This document shows, piece after piece, positions 57,184-64,000 of a stretch of 64,000 nt of DNA; position 1 is the first letter of the stretch; each line of letters starts with the position of its first letter. A model generated the notes under the pieces. The model was given only the letters and a program-made list of their open reading frames with translations. It was not told the origin of the DNA and searched no databases. Both the position numbers and the translations under genes were made by a program. Origin of the DNA: Woeseiaceae bacterium (lineage in GTDB: Bacteria; Pseudomonadota; Gammaproteobacteria; Steroidobacterales; Woeseiaceae); contig JANQMR010000020.1 of the NCBI GenBank assembly GCA_028279985.1, positions 31,819 to 95,818 on the forward strand, in the 5' to 3' direction.

Positions 57184-58668
57184 TCAATTCTCTTCCGGGC
57201 CTCTATCGAGAATCGTCTTCATCGCACGGGAAAACCTGATCAGCCCATCGTCGGGGCTGTCGAACGCGCGATGCGCCCGCAAGGTGGAGATCAGCCCGTC
57301 GTAGTCTCGCCACGGTAGCGCCGCCGTATATCGGTAGAGCTGGGTCATCACCTTGAGCATGGTCCGAAAATCTTCGTCCCTGTTCGCCAAGCGCAGGCCG
57401 GTAATGTAGTCGTCGCGTTTGACGTTGGGGATGACGATCTTGCTCTCCTCGGCGTTGACCAGTTCGGCGGAGAGAAACAACCGCGCCAGGCGGCCATTAC
57501 CGTCGTCGAACGGATGCACCTGAGTGACGATGAAGTGCATGAATACGGCGCGGGCAAATCCGGGGGGCAAATCCAGGTAACGTTCGAGACCCTGCGTCAA
57601 CGTACCGTTCACGGTCTCCGGGGCGGCGAAGATGATGTTTCCCGCCTGATTGGCTTTTTCCTTCCACTGCCCCGGCCGCTTGTCGGGGCGATCGTGCATC
57701 AGAAAGGCGTGCCTTCGGCTCAGTAGCTGCCGAAATTCGTCGGGCGCCGATGGAGTGGTAATCATTTCGTCCACATCGACCGCGATGTCATATACGGCCA
57801 GAATATCGTGGCTGTCCGCATGTCTCGATTCGTCCACCTGGCGCTCGAACACGATCGCCTCAGCTTCACTCAAGGCAAATTGAGTGCCTTCGATATAGTT
57901 GGAAAAGTACGACTCGATGAACGCCTGATACCGCCACGACTGCCGATCGAGTTGAACGTTGAGTGCCGGCAGGTCGTGTTCGCTCAATGCGCGTACGAGG
58001 CCGTCGAAACAGGACACAATGTGCGCATCGAACGGTTGCCGATTTGCACGTGCGATAGCACGATCCGACTTCAGGACGCCCGAATGTGGCCGCGTGGCGC
58101 AGAGTGCACCGATAATGGCGTCGAGTCTCCGGGCCTCGTCCTCGAGTTTCAGTTGCGGTGCAATGGCGTTCGCCTCCTGGCGAATTGCGTTCAGGTAGGT
58201 TTCCCCCCTGCGGGCCATGACCTTGTCGAGCTCAGCCTCCAGCGCTTCCTGACCGATAGCACGCGGTACCGCGCCGCGTCGGCGGCTCGCGCTCAGATTT
58301 TCGAGCCAGGCGCGAGCGTCGCCGGAGGCTTGCAAGTCTTTGCCGATTGGCCGAGTGGCAATCTGCACATCCCCCGGTGTTACGCTGATTGTCAACGGGC
58401 CAACTTTGTAGTTGCGGTAGGCGCTGATCGGCCGGGTCAGGAAAATCGTGTCTTTTTCAGGCCGCAGGCTGATTGCCGTACGGTGCGAGACGATGGCATC
58501 CGGGAATACCGTATGTACGATGTCCTGCCAATTGGAAAACACCAGAGCGCGCGCATCATCGTCCGGCTCGCAATAAATGCCGTAACCAAGCGATAGCCAT
58601 CCTTGACGTTTGGCCTTCTTTCTGAGGCCGTCTGCAGAGCCGTCGCGGTTTTTGATGAAAATCGCCAT
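57184..58668 (-). CDS. Fic-family AMP transferase with AbiEi-like N-terminal domain
   Basis: A 494-residue protein. The N-terminal ~110 residues resemble the winged-helix part of AbiEi antitoxins (GWLSLGYGIYCEP, DAIVSHRTAISLRP, DTIFLTRP). A central region contains the class-II inhibitory motif S256-NYI-E260-G261 in SNYIEGT. The Fic core has the catalytic HPFDDGNGRLAR at 385-396. Fic enzymes usually transfer AMP to target proteins, and the inhibitory Glu blocks ATP binding until relieved. The last ~100 residues are duplicated in the remnant at 53828. Three TGAATATAA repeats lie upstream and may be autoregulatory. Confidence 0.88.
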   Translation of the reverse strand: MAIFIKNRDGSADGLRKKAKRQGWLSLGYGIYCEPDDDARALVFSNWQDIVHTVFPDAIVSHRTAISLRPEKDTIFLTRPISAYRNYKVGPLTISVTPGDVQIATRPIGKDLQASGDARAWLENLSASRRRGAVPRAIGQEALEAELDKVMARRGETYLNAIRQEANAIAPQLKLEDEARRLDAIIGALCATRPHSGVLKSDRAIARANRQPFDAHIVSCFDGLVRALSEHDLPALNVQLDRQSWRYQAFIESYFSNYIEGTQFALSEAEAIVFERQVDESRHADSHDILAVYDIAVDVDEMITTPSAPDEFRQLLSRRHAFLMHDRPDKRPGQWKEKANQAGNIIFAAPETVNGTLTQGLERYLDLPPGFARAVFMHFIVTQVHPFDDGNGRLARLFLSAELVNAEESKIVIPNVKRDDYITGLRLANRDEDFRTMLKVMTQLYRYTAALPWRDYDGLISTLRAHRAFDSPDDGLIRFSRAMKTILDRGPEEN

Positions 58669-58713
58669 GGCGGATCGTCCGACGGTAGGAATCGTGTATT
58701 ATGGCCGGATTCT

Positions 58714-58781
58714 TGAATATAAAGCAATGGCTGTCCGTATATATGAATATAAGATCCTTGGTGGCGGTTTACTGAATATAA
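58714..58781. promoter_or_regulatory. Three direct repeats upstream of the fic gene
   Basis: TGAATATAA occurs at 58714-58722, 58744-58752 and 58773-58781, spaced 30 and 29 bp, about three helical turns. They lie in the 136-base gap upstream of the minus-strand fic gene, whose N-terminus is DNA-binding-like. This suggests cooperative autorepression. Confidence 0.65.
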
Positions 58782-58804
58782 GTAAACTTACTTTTCCCGG
58801 GCCT

Positions 58805-59932
58805 CTAATCCCACCAAAGAGACAACGTCTTGTTGTTGGCCAGTTCTTTGAGCAAGTCGCGCTCGTAATCTGACGCTTCCGGGCACAGCCTCAGAATTTC
58901 TTGAAAAAAGTCGTCTAGCTCCTTAGGAAGCGACGCAAAGCGAACAGCCAGTCTATCGGCGTCGGCATCGGTTACTGTTATGGAGTACTCCGCATCCCAT
59001 CGGGTGAGAAACGCAACGATGTCGTCCGTGGACAGCGATTCGCTCGCGGTGGCTTTTTCGAAGAGCAACCGATACTTGGGATCGCGCGCTGCGGTGAGTT
59101 GCTGCTGTTTCTCCAGTAATGTGGGATTCATACGTGCGGTCAGCCAATCCGCGACGTTGCCATGTCCAGCTTGCCTGGCATAGAACGCCGCCGTCCATTC
59201 TATGTTCTCGTCCGCGTAACGATTGACATCGGCACCCGCTGCAACGAGTCGCTGTACGATCTCCATCTCACCCATGCCGGCTGCAGTCATCACTGGGGTT
59301 TCGTTTTGATCGGGACGTTCCGGAGCGAGTCCGTAATGCAGTAGGAGGTCCACCGCGTCCAGGTTTTTTGTGCGAATAGCATTAACCAGATGCGTCGACG
59401 TTGGCGTCATTTTGTGCTTGAGCAGCAACTCGAGCATCCGCGCATTGCCAGTCCTTATCTGATGTCCTACCAAGTCAACGCGAAACGTGGACAAGATATC
59501 GAGGTCCCGGTCTGTCTCGACGAGACTGGCGGCCCGATCGACATCTCCTTCGGAGATCGCCCGCGCAAGCTGGCCGATATGCTCGCCGCTCTTGTGAGCG
59601 CCGTACTGCGCCAGTGCTTCCTGGATCTTGCCTCTCTTCGATTCGTCGGCAAGTGTGCTCGCCATCCAAGGCGTCCAGCCATTGCTGTCGGCCAGGTTTG
59701 GATCGGCGCCGCATTCCAGGAGCTTACCGACGGCGTTCGATGACCACGAATGGATGGAATATGTCAACAGCGTGCTACCGCCGACAACCCGTCCGTTTGA
59801 CGTGCTGGTTTCAGGACAGTGTGCGTTCGGGTCTGCTCCGGCCTCGCAGGCCTCAACAATTTTCTTTAGGGCACCTGGCTTCCTCGGCTCCAGAACCGCG
59901 TGCAATAACGCTTCGTTGGCCTGTTTCGTCAT
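58805..59932 (-). CDS. Ankyrin-repeat protein with DUF4253-like C-terminus
   Basis: A 375-residue protein. The N-terminal ~245 residues contain ankyrin repeats (LLHAVLEPRKPGALKKIVEACEAGADPN; NAVGKLLECGADPNLADSNGWTP; VMTAAGMGEMEIVQRLVAAGADVN). The last ~100 residues (KYRLLFEKATASESLSTDDI, FFQEILRLCPEASDYERDLL, ending LSLWWD) resemble DUF4253. ATG 59932 is chosen because AAGGAGAG lies upstream; the frame extends to 60013 without it. There is no signal peptide. It is divergent from the papain-like protease, so the two may be related in function, such as immunity and effector, but this is speculation. Confidence 0.78.
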   Translation of the reverse strand: MTKQANEALLHAVLEPRKPGALKKIVEACEAGADPNAHCPETSTSNGRVVGGSTLLTYSIHSWSSNAVGKLLECGADPNLADSNGWTPWMASTLADESKRGKIQEALAQYGAHKSGEHIGQLARAISEGDVDRAASLVETDRDLDILSTFRVDLVGHQIRTGNARMLELLLKHKMTPTSTHLVNAIRTKNLDAVDLLLHYGLAPERPDQNETPVMTAAGMGEMEIVQRLVAAGADVNRYADENIEWTAAFYARQAGHGNVADWLTARMNPTLLEKQQQLTAARDPKYRLLFEKATASESLSTDDIVAFLTRWDAEYSITVTDADADRLAVRFASLPKELDDFFQEILRLCPEASDYERDLLKELANNKTLSLWWD

Positions 59933-60115
59933 GGGCCTGCTCTCCTTCTTGCATTTGGCCGATTGTAATCTAGGCTTACCAAAGAAGCTGCCATATGAAT
60001 TGGTGCCATCCAATGAGAATCCATGGTGGTTGCGTCGTCGATAGCGTTCTTCTCATGCTGTTTTCTCGTTTGCTATTGAGTCAAAGCTGATCCGCAAGAG
60101 TATTGGAGAGTAATC

Positions 60116-61294
60116 GTGGCAATTCAATTTTCTTCAAATGCACCGTCCGATGGTCTCGAACGGATACAAATGCACCTTGCTCAATCGGAAGAGTACATCA
60201 CGAATGAAGGATTTCGGGATCTCCGGGGGCGCGTCAATATTCGGGTAGGTCAGGGAATTCAAACTTGGACTCTTGGCCTCGAAGACGCAGAGACTGGCGA
60301 GGTTTTATCTGCCGAACCGGGAGAGTGGCGCTATCTGATCTTCGAGGCGGATGATGTCATCAGTGAAATCCAACTGAGTGGCGCGACGGAGGCCGAAGGC
60401 ATTACGGCTGCTGCCCATGGGCCGATTACGTCCAGCCTGGTCACGGCCCTGGAATTGGCTGGAGAAATAGCCGAGTTGGACGGTGCCGACTTCGAACCGC
60501 GACTATTGCTCGCACCGAGCCTCGTGTTCGCTTCATTGTGGCTGCATAACGAAGAACAAGACGATATATTCGTTCCGATACCGCCAACTGCCCTGTCACT
60601 TCCGAACTTCGAGCACGCATCCACGGAAGAGGTCGCAGAAGCACTGCGCGAGGAAGCAAGATCGGTGCGCGTGAATATCGAAGAAGCCCCGGGACCTTCC
60701 GGAGGATCGGGCGGCGGTACCCGTCAAAGCGGCGAGGCAGGTCGTACCCCAGGCGGGCTAGATCTCGCCTCCCTGAACCTTGAACCGTCCGTGGTCAGCC
60801 ATACACTTGCGCCAAGCGCTGGGGCGGCTGCCCGAAACTTGCCGTATTTCATACAACGACAAAAACAAACAAACTGGTGTTGGAGTGCAGTGGGAACTTC
60901 GGTTGGGTTGCTGTTCAAGACCGGAAAATGGACTCAGTGCGATACTGCAACGGGATGCCTGAGCGGTAAAAACTGCTGTAGGAACCCAGGACCCTGCAAT
61001 GTCTATGGATATTTGGATGAGGCACTCAGATATACCCGGTCCTTCCAATCAATGACATCTGGTACGGCCGCTCTTGCCAAGGTCACTTCTGAAATCAATG
61101 CGCGCCATCCTGTGTGCACAAGAGTCCAATGGACTGGAGGTGGCGCACATTTCATGGCGATAACCGGTTATAACGGACCAACCATTACGATTCAGGATTC
61201 GATCTATGGCACGAGTACGATGCGGTATAGCAAGTATCCGGCTTCGTACCAAGGTGGTGGAACGTGGACGCATACGTACTACTGTAGGCCGTGA
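60116..61294 (+). CDS. Papain-like cysteine protease (C39/C70-like) with unknown N-terminal domain
   Basis: A 392-residue protein starting at GTG 60116, with GGAG upstream. The last ~150 residues are papain-like: QKQTNWCWSAVGTS with Cys255, GGGAHFMAITGY with His345 and IQDSIYG with Asp361. The Q...NWCWSA layout fits the AvrRpt2/staphopain-like group. Four extra Cys (CDTATGCLSGKNCCRNPGPC) could form disulfides. The N-terminal ~215 residues are acidic and unrecognised, then comes a Gly/Ser-rich linker. No signal peptide is seen. It could be an effector or toxin domain of an interbacterial system, or a housekeeping protease. Confidence 0.8.
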   Translation: MAIQFSSNAPSDGLERIQMHLAQSEEYITNEGFRDLRGRVNIRVGQGIQTWTLGLEDAETGEVLSAEPGEWRYLIFEADDVISEIQLSGATEAEGITAAAHGPITSSLVTALELAGEIAELDGADFEPRLLLAPSLVFASLWLHNEEQDDIFVPIPPTALSLPNFEHASTEEVAEALREEARSVRVNIEEAPGPSGGSGGGTRQSGEAGRTPGGLDLASLNLEPSVVSHTLAPSAGAAARNLPYFIQRQKQTNWCWSAVGTSVGLLFKTGKWTQCDTATGCLSGKNCCRNPGPCNVYGYLDEALRYTRSFQSMTSGTAALAKVTSEINARHPVCTRVQWTGGGAHFMAITGYNGPTITIQDSIYGTSTMRYSKYPASYQGGGTWTHTYYCRP

Positions 61295-61472
61295 CCGAAC
61301 GTATAACGTAATCTCTACTTCGAATAGTATATCGAAACGTTGCATTCGGAGCTGAAACTGAGAACTCGGGCATCGGCCAGATTGTCTTGTGTATTATAGG
61401 GTCCAGTGGTGCACGCTCGCTTCGTGGTTACAGAGCGCATGAAAGGCGATAGTCGGGGTGGCTTTTGCTTTC

Positions 61473-61570
61473 TTGGTTTTGGGCAAGAGTTTGACCAGCG
61501 GCAGTTGCTGGTCGATGTAGTGCGTCGTTGGCAAATCCAGCGAATCGGAAAAATTGGGACAGCCATGCTG
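61473..61570 (-). pseudogene. Internally deleted relic of an ADP-forming acyl-CoA synthetase gene
   Basis: Bases 61473-61516 match 51012-51055 of the intact synthetase gene at about 40 of 44 positions; on the minus strand the relic reads IDQQLPLVKLLPKTK against IDRQLPLAKLSPKTK. Bases 61517-61570 match the start and upstream region of the same gene (52019-52070, beginning GGCTGTCCCAATT on the minus strand). About 1 kb between these parts is missing, with an ATG-like triplet at both deletion borders. It is a remnant of a second copy or a related gene. Confidence 0.8.
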
Positions 61571-61632
61571 GCCGCTAATCAACCGATGCAAAACTACACG
61601 ATAACGTGAGAAACGAGTCAATCAAATCCTGT
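61551..61632. repeat. Dispersed repeat, copy C
   Basis: AATTGGGACAGCCATG, then CCGATGCAAAACTACACGA, GAGAAACGAGTCAATC and a closing AATCCTG. It has the same block order as copies A, B and D, with a different inner sequence. Its left side overlaps the upstream part of the synthetase relic, as copy A does for the intact gene. Confidence 0.65.
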
Positions 61633-61662
61633 ATGCCTTGATGACCGTACCCCTGCTATTCG

Positions 61663-62136
61663 TTAGAACACCCAACTCTCTTCTCTGATCAGATTCAGCA
61701 GGTTGATGTGCCGGATGTCCAGCTCACCGCAAACAAACGGTATGTTCGGGCTGTTCTGCGATCCGCCCATTTCGTGAGAGACGACAGTCAGCGCCTGAGC
61801 CTGGGCAAGTGCAATAACCATTGGATCGCTGCCCGACTTGTTGCGCCTGGTGTCCACGAGACGTGGATAATCCACCATGATTTGTGACAGCTCGGGCTCG
61901 TACCGATTAATTTCGACAAACATTTTGTCGTACGATTTGGCCCACTTGAAGATATCGTCGTCGCGTACCGACAGATCCTCGAGCACGTCGTATGCCGCAA
62001 ACAATCGTTCATCTTCGATCAATTTTGGCAGCCACTCGTCCCACATTTTGGGGGCGATGTCCGGCGGATACCGTCGGACGAAAGCCTCGAGAAGCGCGCT
62101 GGTGTCGATCGAGTATCGGAATTCTTCCGACGCCAT
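61663..62136 (-). CDS. DUF4411 family (PIN-like) putative toxin
   Basis: A 157-residue DUF4411 protein. It starts FRYSIDTSALLEAF, with the PIN-type first Asp. RNKSGSDPMVIALAQAQALTVVSHE carries the second acidic patch, and IPFVCGELDIRHINLLNLI is the typical C-terminus. Such proteins are predicted nucleases. It is three bases downstream of the XRE-ImmA/IrrE gene, the common pairing for this family. Confidence 0.87.
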   Translation of the reverse strand: MASEEFRYSIDTSALLEAFVRRYPPDIAPKMWDEWLPKLIEDERLFAAYDVLEDLSVRDDDIFKWAKSYDKMFVEINRYEPELSQIMVDYPRLVDTRRNKSGSDPMVIALAQAQALTVVSHEMGGSQNSPNIPFVCGELDIRHINLLNLIREESWVF

Positions 62137-62139
62137 TTG

Positions 62140-63354
62140 TTAGCCCGCATAAACCTGCTGTTCCAGTTTCGGAAAATGCCGGACGCGGAGATTACCGAAG
62201 TGACTTGAGGCTTCGTGCATCGTGATCAAGTTCGTATTCATGCTATTCAAGACCTGCCGGACAAACGGGCGGCCTAGGTTATAGAAGACTTCGAGCGGTG
62301 GATTGGTCACATAAGGCTTGTCACTGTCTTTTTGACGCCGTTTTCTGCGCTTCTGCTCGGTAAGCCACTCCTCGTTGCATTGCTTCGCTTTTCTTTCGTA
62401 AAAGGCTTGTGTGATCCGCCCGAACGTCAATAGCCGTCGTAGCAATACAATCCTGCTCACGGCGAACAGGTTGGCAAGCTCGAGGAGATCGTCATCATGC
62501 CACTGTACGCTTCTCGCGCCGTAGTGCTGAACGACTTCCTGGCTCAACAGTCGCTCTCTCGGCACCAACGCTGCCGCTGCAACGGCGTTGCAGAAGACTT
62601 CGACGCGCTGCGTTTCCGGCGGGCGGGCGGCATCGACATTGAGATCGGATGCACCACTTTGACCCAGCATCAGATGCGCGAACTCGTGTAGGAGGCTAAA
62701 GGTACGACGATTCGGCGTATCCTTCCGGTTAACTGTAATGATCGGTCGTTGCGGCACGGCCAACGCGAATCCCGACACTTCTTTCCAGTCGACACGGCTC
62801 ATCTGAAAGACGAGTACATCCAGGTTTTCCATCGCGCGCCGCCAGTTCTTGAAGGATTCCAGCGCGCCTTGTCGACGCCAATTAGATTGGGCTGTAAAAG
62901 TGATTTTTAGCGCCTCTCGCAAACGACGACCGACGCGTTCGGGATCTTCCTCCAGCATCGCGCGCAGCGAAAACTCGGGTACGTCTTCCGATGCTGCAAT
63001 CGAGAGCTGTAAGGACAGCTCCCGACGTTGCTGTGCCAGTTCCATTTCGTAAGCCAAGCCGGGCGAAAAAGCCAACAAGCCATCGCCGGGCAGGCGTCTC
63101 AGGTCCTTCATGGGTTGAAAGCCAACCGGCGGCTCTGCGAGGTAGAAGAGGCTCGGCGGCCGGTGCAGGGCTTTCGCGAGCAGGCGCAGTTGTCTGAAGG
63201 TCGGTTTTTCACCGTCGTTCGGGTCTTCCCAGGCAGCAAAACGCTCGGGTTTCACGTTAACCTTCTTGGCTGCTTCCTCAACCGTCAGCTTTGCCTGGTC
63301 ACGCGCCCACACGAGCACCGCCGGGTTAATGTTTGCTCTCTTACGACTAGGCAT
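62140..63354 (-). CDS. XRE HTH fused to ImmA/IrrE metallopeptidase (putative antitoxin)
   Basis: A 404-residue protein. The HTH spans about 10-70 (KLTVEEAAKKVNVKPERFAAWED, PTFRQLRLLAKALHRPPSLFYL). A central linker leads to an ImmA/IrrE peptidase domain with LLHEFAHLML (HExxH) and a Glu further on. The C-terminal part (LANLFAVSRIVLLRRLLTFG) is typical of this family. ATG 63354 is preferred over a TTG four codons upstream. It is co-transcribed with the DUF4411 gene and probably represses or controls it by proteolysis. Confidence 0.9.
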   Translation of the reverse strand: MPSRKRANINPAVLVWARDQAKLTVEEAAKKVNVKPERFAAWEDPNDGEKPTFRQLRLLAKALHRPPSLFYLAEPPVGFQPMKDLRRLPGDGLLAFSPGLAYEMELAQQRRELSLQLSIAASEDVPEFSLRAMLEEDPERVGRRLREALKITFTAQSNWRRQGALESFKNWRRAMENLDVLVFQMSRVDWKEVSGFALAVPQRPIITVNRKDTPNRRTFSLLHEFAHLMLGQSGASDLNVDAARPPETQRVEVFCNAVAAAALVPRERLLSQEVVQHYGARSVQWHDDDLLELANLFAVSRIVLLRRLLTFGRITQAFYERKAKQCNEEWLTEQKRRKRRQKDSDKPYVTNPPLEVFYNLGRPFVRQVLNSMNTNLITMHEASSHFGNLRVRHFPKLEQQVYAG

Positions 63355-64000
63355 TGATCCGCTCAATTGATTTTCCGGCCTGACGATTTACCTTGCTTTG
63401 CCCGACGCGATGGCCGATATGCGTTCGGACATCGAAGCCCCGCTATTCCTCCCCGTTCTCGATTGTCTCACGGTCAAACGCCGCGGTCCTACTGCGCGAA
63501 CGTGGCTGGATTTTGCGGTAGGCTGGTTGCGGTGATGGTTCGACGGTGCTGAGTATGGCAGTCTTGGGGCCTTCCGATATTCGCACTATTTCTTGTCTTT
63601 AGTACAGTGGAGGTCCACTACATTGAAATCAATGGAGAAATCTCGGTATTTTGGACGGTAACTCGGCCGGGAGAAGCCGTTGCCGGCATTACCAATGCCC
63701 CTGATCAAGGGGAATTGGGGGCAGCTATTATCTGGCGACCGGGAATTCGGGAGAATTCGGGGCAGCCACTATTCGGCCGACGCAGAACTACACGAAGATG
63801 TTGGAAACGCGCCAGTCGAAAAATGGCTGTCCTGATTTAATCCGCCCACTCGCCCGCTGCAAGTGGCCTTCGATCGTCACTGTCGATGCCATGCCTACAC
63901 TCCGTAACTAGTCGGCCCTGAAGAAGTCGGTTTTCAGATGCTATGTGGTGATAATAGAAGCTGTTGAGGTATGAGAGCCGCGCGGATATTGAGCCAAAGA
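63355..64000. other. Gene-free right end with repeats
   Basis: 646 bases without a supportable gene. Contents are upstream sequence of the ImmA/IrrE gene, a partial repeat (GGAATTGGGGGCAGCTATTA, 63711-63738) and repeat copy D. The small ORF at 63607-63840 runs through the repeats and is rejected. Nothing recognisable lies between 63840 and the end. Confidence 0.6.
63754..63838. repeat. Dispersed repeat, copy D
   Basis: An 85-bp copy with imperfect inverted ends, AATTCGGGGCAGCCA at the left and TGGCTGTCCTGATTT at the right. It contains ATGTTGGAAACGCGCCAGTC, as in copy B. The inverted ends and lack of coding capacity suggest a small non-autonomous mobile or REP-like unit. Confidence 0.72.

Larger units (their letters stand above)
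61295..61662. other. Gap with gene relic and repeat
   Basis: 368 bases between the protease and the DUF4411 gene. The right half contains the synthetase relic (61473-61570) and repeat copy C (61551-61632), listed separately. The first ~170 bases show no gene; TTCGAATAGTATATCGAA near 61320-61337 is a small imperfect palindrome. Confidence 0.55.

Noticed and set aside
63607..63840. 77-residue ORF at the right end
   Set aside because: Runs through the dispersed repeats, contains their translated ends, and has no homology I recognise.

Overview
This window looks like a high-GC gammaproteobacterial chromosome, probably marine or sediment-dwelling (Woeseiales/Nevskiales-like is only a guess). Support comes from an MSHA-type pilus locus, a TonB receptor-linked trehalose locus, a WS/DGAT enzyme and the many long antisense shadow ORFs typical of GC-rich coding DNA. 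No rRNA, tRNA, CRISPR array or replication origin was seen.

Region 1 (1-22.8 kb) concerns lipid synthesis and turnover. It starts with the 3' part of a wax ester synthase/diacylglycerol acyltransferase carrying a lysine-rich tail, then a PHA-granule-type small protein. A co-directional block follows: acyl-CoA dehydrogenase, a 2860-residue iterative synthase (KS-AT-KS-ACP-ACP-ACP-KR-DH, PUFA-synthase-like), a single-chain acetyl/propionyl-CoA carboxylase and a phosphopantetheinyl transferase. Convergent to it lie etfB, etfA and a membrane FeS ETF:quinone oxidoreductase. Together they could supply extender units, activate the carrier domains, build an acyl chain and drain electrons from the acyl-CoA dehydrogenase. 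All three carrier domains have Thr where the phosphopantetheine Ser is expected. This cluster is the best candidate for an undescribed system.

Region 2 (23-29.7 kb) is a trehalose locus: LacI repressor, divergent TonB-dependent receptor, MFS permease and cytoplasmic GH37 trehalase, with two palindromic operators 21 bp apart in the control region. Region 3 (29.7-38.7 kb) holds vapBC, an AbiE-like pair in reversed order, and a TetR-controlled RND tripartite efflux system with a clear 12-bp inverted-repeat operator.

Region 4 (38.7-49.3 kb) is a compact MSHA-type pilus locus (PilM/N/O/P-like proteins, secretin MshL, ATPase MshE with a c-di-GMP-binding N-terminus, MshG, pilins MshA/C/D/O and MshP). 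Two CRP-like sites precede mshA. An ADP-forming acyl-CoA synthetase/GNAT fusion follows at 49.3-52.0 kb.

Region 5 (52-64 kb) is an accessory island, visibly richer in A/T. It carries an AAA_14/DUF4143 ATPase, an XRE protein with an unknown partner, an HTH/RES toxin-antitoxin pair, a Fic protein with an AbiEi-like N-terminus, an ankyrin/DUF4253-like protein, a papain-like protease and a DUF4411 plus XRE-ImmA/IrrE pair. Broken genes lie among them: a Fic tail, an antitoxin HTH fragment and a fragment of an acyl-CoA synthetase. An ~85-bp dispersed repeat family and a REP-containing MITE-like element are also present. Short tandem repeats of 11-15 bp recur at gene junctions and in N-termini across the window.
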